The position numbers and the translations under genes were made by a program. Below are positions 16,512 to 21,602 of a DNA stretch of 21,602 nt, in pieces. Source of the stretch: CAYRGQ01 sp964444885 (GTDB taxonomy: Bacteria > Bacteroidota > Bacteroidia > Sphingobacteriales > Sphingobacteriaceae); NCBI GenBank assembly GCA_964444885.1, contig CAYUIZ010000045.1, forward strand, positions 1 through 21,602, given 5' to 3'. The notes under the pieces were generated by a model, which was not told the DNA's origin, searched no databases, and was given only the letters and a program-made list of their open reading frames with translations. The stretch's first letter is position 1. Each line of letters begins with the position of its first letter.

Positions 16512-16794
16512 TGATTCGTTTAATTTCGTAGTGGCACAAACTGGCCTGGCACTTTGGCAATCGTTGTCATGGGAGACACATGTTCCTGGGAAGAGCCGGC
16601 TTGCTGCTAGCAGATTCTGAATTACGTCTAGCCTGTCCCTAGGCGTGGGAATAGCACACGGCTGATCCGACGAAACGTCCCAAATTCAATCGCCGTGATA
16701 AGTTTGTGATTGTGAGCTTTGCTTGGCAGACTAGCGTTCCCAATCTTGGCATGGGTTTCCGATTCGGACCCCTCCAGGCCAACAGCCCGGTCAA
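16483..16794. other. Intergenic region without a convincing gene
   Basis: About 310 bp between the toxin remnant and the kinase operon. Apart from the putative kinase promoter at its left edge, I see no strong hairpin, repeat, RNA gene or ORF with a start. A short open stretch on the plus strand without a start codon (from 16655) runs through it into the toxin gene and is discussed under rejected items. Confidence 0.5.
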
Positions 16795-17127
16795 CTACAG
16801 CAACCTTTCGTTTTTTAATCGATTAACCACTGTGTCTACGTTCACGGTTTCGTGTTCGCTTTTCAAATAAATCTCTGCGAGTATTACGGCTTCATTGGTG
16901 AATTTCACGTACGTTATGACTCTCGCTCCGCCGGATTTCCCTTTTGACGTGCCTGATACGGCCAATCGTATTTTGTAGACATTTTTCCCTAAATTTTGGC
17001 CAAGCGTAGGGTTTTCGGAAAGGTCGTCAATCAGCTGGTTGATGTCATTGAGAATCTGACGATGCTTTTTCGCAATCCGTTTTTACTCCTTGTGGAAAGC
17101 TGAAGAAAAAAATACCTCAAATGCCAT
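16795..17127 (-). pseudogene. RelE/HigB-like toxin gene with in-frame TAA at codon 15
   Basis: Reading from ATG at 17127 gives MAFEVFFSSAFHKE, then TAA (17085-17083). The same frame then continues without another stop for 95 codons to a TAG at 16797-16795. The continuation includes KRIAKKHRQILNDINQLI, SENPTLGQNLGKNVYKIRLA, GKSGGARVITYVKF and VILAEIYLKSEHE, the pattern of the Bacteroidota RelE-type mRNA interferase family (110 residues if the stop were sense). The ATG overlaps the antitoxin stop by 11 bp, the usual coupled arrangement. AAGGAG lies directly before the TAA, and a possible ATT reinitiation codon follows 6 nt after the TAA, so a shortened product of about 93 residues is conceivable. 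More likely it is a toxin inactivated by a point mutation; a base-call error is the alternative. Confidence 0.85.
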
Positions 17128-17365
17128 CGCGCAAATCGGCTTCGATTTCCGCCAATGCCTTTTTGGCTGGTTTGAGCGCCACTTTTCCGGCTTCCCAATC
17201 TTTGATTTCCTTAAAGGTTTTTTTAAATCGTTTATACAGGGCCTCGCTGTCCGCGTCCGGTTCAGCCCGATCGCCAACCTTGTACTCCAAACCGAATCGA
17301 TTCAGTAATTCTTTCAATACTGGCAAGTCCTTTTCGTTATCGACATGTACGGTGAGTATTGTCAT
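17117..17365 (-). CDS. Antitoxin partner of RelE-type toxin
   Basis: An 82-residue protein. ATG at 17365 is preceded at 7 nt by a clear AAAGGAG (17379-17373), which fixes this start over upstream codons. The N-terminus, MTILTVHVDNEKDLPVLKEL, predicts a short beta strand and a helix. The middle (residues 28-45) is acidic and the C-terminal half is a charged amphipathic helix (FKKTFKEIKDWEAGK) ending in LAEIEADLRDGI. Small proteins of this form are found directly upstream of RelE-like toxins in Bacteroidota; the antitoxin role is inferred from that and from the 11-bp overlap with the toxin ORF. Such antitoxins wrap the toxin and may repress their own promoter. The gene is intact although its toxin is broken. 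Confidence 0.75.
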   Translation of the reverse strand: MTILTVHVDNEKDLPVLKELLNRFGLEYKVGDRAEPDADSEALYKRFKKTFKEIKDWEAGKVALKPAKKALAEIEADLRDGI

Positions 17366-17452
17366 CGTTGAGCTCCTTTCTGTACTTTGCTGTGGCTTTC
17401 TTCTCCATGGTATAAACTTATCTCCCGTGAAGCAACAGACAAAGCCTTTACA

Positions 17453-17460
17453 CAAAAATA
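17453..17460 (-). promoter_or_regulatory. Candidate -7 element for the antitoxin-toxin operon
   Basis: TATTTTTG on the minus strand fully matches TAnnTTTG, about 90 bp before the antitoxin start. The -33 position shows no good TTTG, so the call rests on the -7 match alone. Confidence 0.35.
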
Positions 17461-17528
17461 CGAAAAGTGTTGGATTATTTCGATTTTACTTGCAGCTCAT
17501 GCAGGGCAACGTAACTTTTGCCAGCGGC

Positions 17529-17560
17529 TTGCCGTTCGTGGCTATTTCTGCTTATCTTTA
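17529..17560 (+). promoter_or_regulatory. Candidate promoter for the DUF1599 operon
   Basis: TTG (17529-17531), 21 nt, then TATCTTTA (17553-17560), one base from TAnnTTTG. The predicted start is about 26 nt before the ATG at 17594. It is divergent from the antitoxin promoter; the two -7 elements are about 90 bp apart. Confidence 0.4.
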
Positions 17561-17593
17561 CCCGACATTTAACAAATCGCTGTTTATCGATAC

Positions 17594-18151
17594 ATGGATA
17601 CATCCGCACAATACGACCGCGTCATTAAGCGTTGCCAAGACCTCTTCATCAAAAAATCCACGGACTACGGCACATCCTGGCGCATCATGCGCCTGCCGTC
17701 GGTAACGGACCAGCTTTTCATCAAGGCGAAACGTATCCGTACGCTCGAAGAAACCAAGGTATCCAAAGTAGGCGACGGCGTGGTGGACGAGTATATCGCC
17801 ATTGTCAATTACTGCGTAATCGGGATGCTGCAGCTTGACCTAGCCGGCGATGCCGAGATAAACTTGGCACCCGAAACCGTCTTGGCACAATACACCAAGG
17901 CCGTTGAGGAAACCAAAGCGCTGATGTACGCCAAAAACCACGACTATGGTGAGGCCTGGCGCGACATGCGCATCGAATCGATGACGGATATGATTCTGAT
18001 GAAAATCAACCGGGTGAAGCAAATCGAAACCAATGACGGTGTCACCATTGCATCGGAAGGAATCCGCGCCAACTACCAGGACATGCTGAACTACGCGGTT
18101 TTCGCACTTATCATGCTGGGGCTGGCGGGCGACACCGACACCCGGCCCTAA
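17594..18151 (+). CDS. DUF1599 (nucleotide modification-associated) domain protein with two internal repeats
   Basis: A 185-residue protein composed of two related halves (about 8-82 and 100-176). Each half carries the pattern K-x-x-D-Y-G-x-x-W-R (K21-R30: KSTDYGTSWR; K114-R123: KNHDYGEAWR), then L/M-I-K-x-x-R, then a conserved D-x4-6-N-Y (VDEYIAIVNY; YQDMLNYA). This is the DUF1599 family, which has been linked to nucleotide modification by comparative genomics; the reaction is not established. It is predicted cytoplasmic. In Bacteroidota the gene is often directly before a BT_3928-type DoxX gene, as here (54-bp gap). The ATG at 17594 follows a candidate promoter by about 26 nt. It is the first gene of the plus-strand run. 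Confidence 0.9.
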   Translation: MDTSAQYDRVIKRCQDLFIKKSTDYGTSWRIMRLPSVTDQLFIKAKRIRTLEETKVSKVGDGVVDEYIAIVNYCVIGMLQLDLAGDAEINLAPETVLAQYTKAVEETKALMYAKNHDYGEAWRDMRIESMTDMILMKINRVKQIETNDGVTIASEGIRANYQDMLNYAVFALIMLGLAGDTDTRP

Positions 18152-18205
18152 GCGGAAAGGCCACACGTGCTCGGAAACACATAAAAATAAGAAAAAGAGG
18201 CTGAA

Positions 18206-19390
18206 ATGAGCAAAAAACCCACTGCGACACTGAATATATTCCAGCAATCCATCCTCTGGATATCGAGGATATTCGTTGGCCTGCTATTTATTTTTTCGGG
18301 ATTGATCAAGGCAAACGACCCCATTGGGTTTGGGTACAAATTGCAGGAATATTGGGTGGTGTTCGGCACCGATTTCCTGATGCCCCATTCGGCAACGATT
18401 GCGATTGTCATCTGTGCGTTGGAAATATTGCTCGGCGCCCTATTGCTCCTGGGCTTTTACCGCCGAATCGTGGCCTGGGGCCTACTGCTGCTGATCATTT
18501 TCTTTACGTTCCTCACGTTCTACTCCGCCTTCTTTGAGGTAGTGACGAGCTGCGGGTGCTTCGGCGATGCCATCCCGCTCACGCCTTGGGAATCGTTCAT
18601 CAAAGACCTGATCCTGTTGGCATTCATCCTCGTGATTTTCGTCTGGCGCGCGCATATCCGGCCGGTGACGACAGACCGGCAGACCATGGCGATCACGACC
18701 GCAGCACTTGTCGTCATCTCGCTGGGCACCGGTGTTTATACCTACAATTTCCTGCCCGTCATCGATTTTCTCCCCTACAAAAAAGGGAACAACATCCCCG
18801 AGCTGATGGTACTTCCGGAAGGCGCTGAGCCCGACCAATACGAAATTATGTACACCCTCAAGCACCAAGATACGGGTGAGGAACGTACGATGTCTGACCA
18901 AGCATACTTGGATGAGGGCATTTGGCAGGACGAGAAATGGGAAATCATCGGCGAGCCCACCAGCAGGCTGCTCAAGAAGGGCTACACCGTCCCCATTACG
19001 GATTTGATGATTATGGATGAACATGGCGAGGACCACACGCAAAATATCATCACGAACCCGTACTATAACCTGATTATCGTCGCCTATGATTTGGAAGCCA
19101 CAAACAAGGCGGCCTTGGCCAAAATCAACGAGCTAGTCCGTGAAGCGGCCACGATGTACAACATCCGCGCCGTCTTGCTGACGTCCGCTTCGTCGCAAGC
19201 CGCCCTCACCCTTAGCCGGGAGCTGGATCTATTGGCCGAAGTGTTTTATGCCGACGCCGTACCGCTTAAAAGCATGGTTCGCGCCAATCCGGGCGTTATG
19301 CTCATGCAAAACGGCGTCATCATCGACAAATGGCACCACCACACCGTGCCCGATTTCGAACGCTTGGAAGAAGAATATTTGGATAACTAA
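18206..19390 (+). CDS. BT_3928-family DoxX-like membrane protein with C-terminal thioredoxin-like region
   Basis: A 394-residue protein. The N-terminal DoxX/MauE-type domain has about four membrane helices (17-35, 62-84, 88-108, 131-148) and a fifth near 160-180. SGLIKANDPIGFGYKLQEYW (31-50) and TSCGCFGD (115-122, Cys116 and Cys118) are family signatures. The soluble C-terminal part (about 190-394) has a pattern like a degenerate thioredoxin fold (YNLIIVAYDLEATNKAALAK; NPGVMLMQNGVIIDKWHHH) but no CxxC. The family has no proven function; the conserved cysteines in the membrane domain suggest a redox role (inference). It follows DUF1599 as in many Bacteroidota, but here shikimate kinase comes next, 12 bp away, whereas I recall tpiA in that place in relatives. 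Confidence 0.9.
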   Translation: MSKKPTATLNIFQQSILWISRIFVGLLFIFSGLIKANDPIGFGYKLQEYWVVFGTDFLMPHSATIAIVICALEILLGALLLLGFYRRIVAWGLLLLIIFFTFLTFYSAFFEVVTSCGCFGDAIPLTPWESFIKDLILLAFILVIFVWRAHIRPVTTDRQTMAITTAALVVISLGTGVYTYNFLPVIDFLPYKKGNNIPELMVLPEGAEPDQYEIMYTLKHQDTGEERTMSDQAYLDEGIWQDEKWEIIGEPTSRLLKKGYTVPITDLMIMDEHGEDHTQNIITNPYYNLIIVAYDLEATNKAALAKINELVREAATMYNIRAVLLTSASSQAALTLSRELDLLAEVFYADAVPLKSMVRANPGVMLMQNGVIIDKWHHHTVPDFERLEEEYLDN

Positions 19391-19402
19391 GATTGGAAAA
19401 TC

Positions 19403-19963
19403 GTGCACGAGTGGAATGACAAAGCCGTCTCGCCTAACCTGACATTCATCGTAGGCTTTATGGGCAGCGGCAAGACAACCTGGGGCCGCAGGCTAGCACA
19501 AAGGACCGGACATCGGTTTGTTGACCTCGACCACCTCATCGTTGAACAGATACAGACCGATATCCCCCAGTTTTTCAAAAGCCAGGGCGAAGCTAAATTC
19601 CGCCAGCTAGAGGCTGATACCCTGCGCACGATCCCCGCCGACCAGCCAACCATCGTGGCCACCGGTGGCGGTACGCCGTGCTTCCACGGCAGCATGGATT
19701 GGATGAACCAGCACGGCAACACACTCTATTTCCGACTTTCGCCCGAACAGCTTTGGCAACGCCTGAATAAGCCCAAGCATATCGACAGCCGGCCGGCGCT
19801 GAAAGGACTGACAGAAGGCGAGCTGCTGGCGTTCATCACCCAGAAACTGGAAGAACGGGAGCCCTTCTACAGCCAAGCCAAACAGATCGTAGACCAAGCG
19901 TCCGTGCAGCTGGAAGAACTGGCCGCGCGTATTGCTCCCCCGTCGCAGGATCTTAACCGATAA
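19403..19963 (+). CDS. aroK: Shikimate kinase
   Basis: A 186-residue P-loop kinase that phosphorylates shikimate in the aromatic amino-acid pathway. It shows the Walker A loop GFMGSGKTT (18-26), the shikimate-binding D41 and D43 in FVDLDHLI, R67 in KFRQLE, and the glycine run ATGGGTPC (86-93). The lid region includes HIDSRPALKGL (about 125-135). No ATG precedes the P-loop, so the GTG at 19403 is taken as start; it gives 17 residues before the loop, slightly longer than typical. It starts 12 nt after the DoxX-type gene stop and ends 3 nt before the next ATG, so it is in the middle of an operon. Confidence 0.93.
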   Translation: MHEWNDKAVSPNLTFIVGFMGSGKTTWGRRLAQRTGHRFVDLDHLIVEQIQTDIPQFFKSQGEAKFRQLEADTLRTIPADQPTIVATGGGTPCFHGSMDWMNQHGNTLYFRLSPEQLWQRLNKPKHIDSRPALKGLTEGELLAFITQKLEEREPFYSQAKQIVDQASVQLEELAARIAPPSQDLNR

Positions 19964-19966
19964 GCT

Positions 19967-20941
19967 ATGAATTTCTCGAAGACAATTTCCATCGTGCTGG
20001 TCACACTCCTGGCCAGCCTGTTTGGCGCGTGCTTCCAGCAAGCCCCGAACACGCAGCAAGCTCCATCGGCCGAAACCCTTGACGAGGCGGCTTCGACGGT
20101 GCACCGCGTCGCCCCGCGCGTGATCGATGAATTGTATACGCTGCTGGCTTATCACGAAGACCGCTATCCGTTGGTGAGTGCGCATCGCGGCGGGCCCGCA
20201 CCAGGTTTCCCCGAAAATGCGCTGGAGACCTTCGAACGCATCGCCAACATCCACCCCGTCATCATCGAGTGCGACATCCAAATGACTCGGGATTCGGTAC
20301 TTATCCTCATGCATGACGACAAGCTCGACCGTACCACCGATGCCAAAGGCCGCATTGCGGATATGGATTACGCCCAATTGGCCGGCGTACGCCTGCGCGA
20401 CAAAGACGGCGCCTCTACCGACTACCGGATACCAACCTTGGCGGAGGCCCTGCAATGGGGACTGGGCAAGGTGGTGTACACACTTGACGTGAAACGCGGC
20501 GTGCCGTACCAGCTTGTCGTCGATGAAATAAGGCGAAACAAAGCCGAGGCGATTTCGGTAGTGATTACCTACAATGCCGACCAGGCCGCCGAGGTACATG
20601 CCTTGGCACCCGAACTGATGATATCGGCTTCGATCCGTTCGGAAGCGGACTTGCGGCGGCTCAACCGAATGGGCATCCCCAATCATGTGCTCGTAGCCTT
20701 CGTAGGCACCCGCGAAGCTGACCGGGCGACGTATGAAACACTTCACCGCGCGGGGATCAGCACGATCCTAGGCACGATAGGCAACCTCGATACACAAGCG
20801 GCGCGGCAAGGCGAGCAACGCTATGTCCAGTACGTCCGCCACGGCGCAGACATTCTGTCTACAGACCGTCCGGTGGAGGCCGGAAACGCCCTCCAGCAGC
20901 TGGCCGCCGAAAAGGGGCTATCATCACCCTTTATCCACTAA
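19967..20941 (+). CDS. Glycerophosphodiester phosphodiesterase family lipoprotein
   Basis: A 324-residue protein with a lipoprotein signal (lipobox LFGAC, Cys22). The GDPD domain starts near residue 70: SAHRGG (71-76, catalytic H73, R74), FPENALETF (81-89, metal-binding E83), IIECDIQMTRD (99-109, E101 and D103) and LMHDDKLDRTTD (114-125, general acid H116). VVYTLDVKRG near residue 190 supplies a further conserved acidic/lysine pair. The family hydrolyses glycerophosphodiesters to glycerol-3-phosphate and an alcohol; the lipid anchor suggests action in the periplasm or at the cell surface. It ends a four-gene operon, 3 nt behind aroK, and converges with msrA. Confidence 0.94.
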   Translation: MNFSKTISIVLVTLLASLFGACFQQAPNTQQAPSAETLDEAASTVHRVAPRVIDELYTLLAYHEDRYPLVSAHRGGPAPGFPENALETFERIANIHPVIIECDIQMTRDSVLILMHDDKLDRTTDAKGRIADMDYAQLAGVRLRDKDGASTDYRIPTLAEALQWGLGKVVYTLDVKRGVPYQLVVDEIRRNKAEAISVVITYNADQAAEVHALAPELMISASIRSEADLRRLNRMGIPNHVLVAFVGTREADRATYETLHRAGISTILGTIGNLDTQAARQGEQRYVQYVRHGADILSTDRPVEAGNALQQLAAEKGLSSPFIH

Positions 20942-20962
20942 CACCAGCGGACCGGTTAGTGG
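20935..20962. terminator. Possible bidirectional terminator between convergent genes
   Basis: CCACTAA (20935-20941, including the phosphodiesterase stop) and TTAGTGG (20956-20962) form a perfect 7-bp stem with a 14-nt loop in the 28-bp gap before msrA. No T-tract follows on either side, so efficient intrinsic termination is uncertain. Confidence 0.35.
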
Positions 20963-20969
20963 CCCTGCA

Positions 20970-21488
20970 CTAGGTGTTTAGAAACTTTTGCAGCTTGGGC
21001 GCGATGACCGCGGCACAATAGGGATTTTCGGGGTGCGTGTTGAAATAATTAAAATGATAGTCTTCGGCGACGTAGAAGGTGGATGCTGGCGAGAGCTCGG
21101 TGACGATGGGGCTGTCATACACCTGCTCGGCTGTTAAGCGTTGTACAAAATCAGCTGCCGCAGCGCGCTGGCTCTCATCGTGGTAGAAAATCACCGACCT
21201 GTACTGCGTACCCACATCATTTCCCTGCCGGTTGAGCGTTGTGGGGTCGTGGGTTTTGAAAAAAACGCCCAGCAGTGACGCGTAGGTGATCTTGCTTTCG
21301 TCATACGTGATGTGGATGACCTCGGCATGCCCCGTTGCGCCTGTGCACACCTGTTCGTACGTTGGATTTGGGCGTTGTCCGCCCATATAGCCGGGCTGTA
21401 TATCATCGACGCCTTCGAGTTGCTGAAAGATAGCCTCCGTGCACCAGAAGCATCCCCCGCCGAATGTTGCTGTTTTCGTCATAGTCAT
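20970..21488 (-). CDS. msrA: Peptide-methionine (S)-S-oxide reductase MsrA
   Basis: A 172-residue enzyme that reduces methionine-S-sulfoxide in oxidised proteins. The catalytic motif GGGCFWC is at residues 10-16 with the nucleophile C13. Also visible are GYMGG (about 33-37), TGATGHAEVIHITYD (about 49-63), HDPTTLNRQGNDVGTQYRSV (about 80-99), and C-terminal ENPYCAAVIAPKL. The ATG at 21488 (or 21482) is chosen: longer reading upstream has no ATG-initiated family-like sequence, and a -7 element lies just before this start. No signal peptide is seen, so it is probably cytoplasmic. It appears monocistronic, convergent with the phosphodiesterase gene. Confidence 0.96.
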   Translation of the reverse strand: MTMTKTATFGGGCFWCTEAIFQQLEGVDDIQPGYMGGQRPNPTYEQVCTGATGHAEVIHITYDESKITYASLLGVFFKTHDPTTLNRQGNDVGTQYRSVIFYHDESQRAAAADFVQRLTAEQVYDSPIVTELSPASTFYVAEDYHFNYFNTHPENPYCAAVIAPKLQKFLNT

Positions 21489-21502
21489 ATGCCTTTGAGC
21501 GA

Positions 21503-21510
21503 CAAATATA
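21503..21510 (-). promoter_or_regulatory. Candidate -7 element for msrA
   Basis: TATATTTG on the minus strand matches TAnnTTTG exactly, 14 bp before the ATG at 21488. There is no good TTTG at the -33 position. It supports the msrA start chosen here by excluding longer upstream starts. Confidence 0.4.
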
Positions 21511-21602
21511 CGAAAATACAGGGGGCTTTGTCCGGGTCGAAAGCCCCTGGGTGCACGACAAATCCTCACAAACCCGTGGTTGGTGTTGTCACCGACCACT
21601 TT

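Noticed and set aside
16655..16870. Plus-strand open stretch of 71 codons with a barrel-like run (VSFAWQTSVPNLGMGFRFGP), resembling the C-terminus of an outer-membrane protein
   Set aside because: It has no start codon near its beginning, begins right after a stop, and its second half lies antisense to the clearly coding toxin frame. No family was recognised, so it may be chance or an old fragment.
19607..20746. 379-codon minus-strand ORF opposite aroK and the phosphodiesterase gene
   Set aside because: It spans two genes with clear catalytic motifs on the other strand and shows no motif of its own.
21489..21599. N-terminal extension of MsrA by about 37 residues to the window edge
   Set aside because: The extension is unlike the family N-terminus, and a perfect TAnnTTTG element lies within it, so the start at 21488 is preferred.

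Overview
The window looks like chromosomal DNA of a relatively GC-rich member of the Bacteroidota, possibly Sphingobacteriaceae-like (the family-level guess is weak). Three things support this. There is a DUF1599 protein followed by a BT_3928-type DoxX membrane protein. Several start sites are preceded by the Bacteroidota promoter form TTG-N19-21-TAnnTTTG rather than a sigma70 form. The window also has paired ~900-residue secreted M14 peptidases and several small lipoproteins. No rRNA, tRNA, CRISPR array, insertion sequence or prophage was seen. Most of it is ordinary housekeeping sequence, with two small decaying accessory patches.

Layout. Positions 1-1265 (minus) hold the 5' part of an acyl-CoA carboxylase carboxyltransferase subunit running off the left edge. 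A small acidic lipoprotein gene (plus, 1514-1717) ends in a strong, probably bidirectional terminator facing an MBL-fold hydrolase. The hydrolase is the last gene of a minus-strand set read in the order BadF-type sugar kinase, exported glutathione peroxidase, MBL hydrolase, with a near-consensus promoter at 4017-4047. Upstream of that promoter lies a decayed patch: an unknown gene broken by a stop codon and a one-base deletion (3979-4499), behind a 67-codon unknown ORF. Positions 5038-10542 hold two tandem paralogous secreted zinc carboxypeptidases (M14), followed by tatA and tex on the plus strand.

Positions 13584-16461 (minus) form one very tight transcription unit: HipA-like kinase, DUF3037, serine acetyltransferase (cysE), cysteine synthase B (cysM), with overlaps or gaps of 1-2 nt. 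Upstream is a RelE-type toxin-antitoxin locus in which the antitoxin is intact and the toxin carries an in-frame TAA at codon 15. Divergent from it, 17594-20941 (plus) is a four-gene run: DUF1599, BT_3928-like DoxX protein, shikimate kinase, glycerophosphodiester phosphodiesterase lipoprotein. It converges on msrA (minus) at the right edge.

How the genes fit together. CysE and CysM carry out the two steps from serine to cysteine. MsrA and the glutathione peroxidase handle oxidised thiols and peroxides. The M14 pair and the phosphodiesterase lipoprotein act outside the inner membrane. The most noteworthy points are the co-transcription of a HipA-like kinase/DUF3037 pair with cysteine synthesis and the nonsense-disrupted toxin. 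Nothing in the window clearly amounts to an undescribed system.
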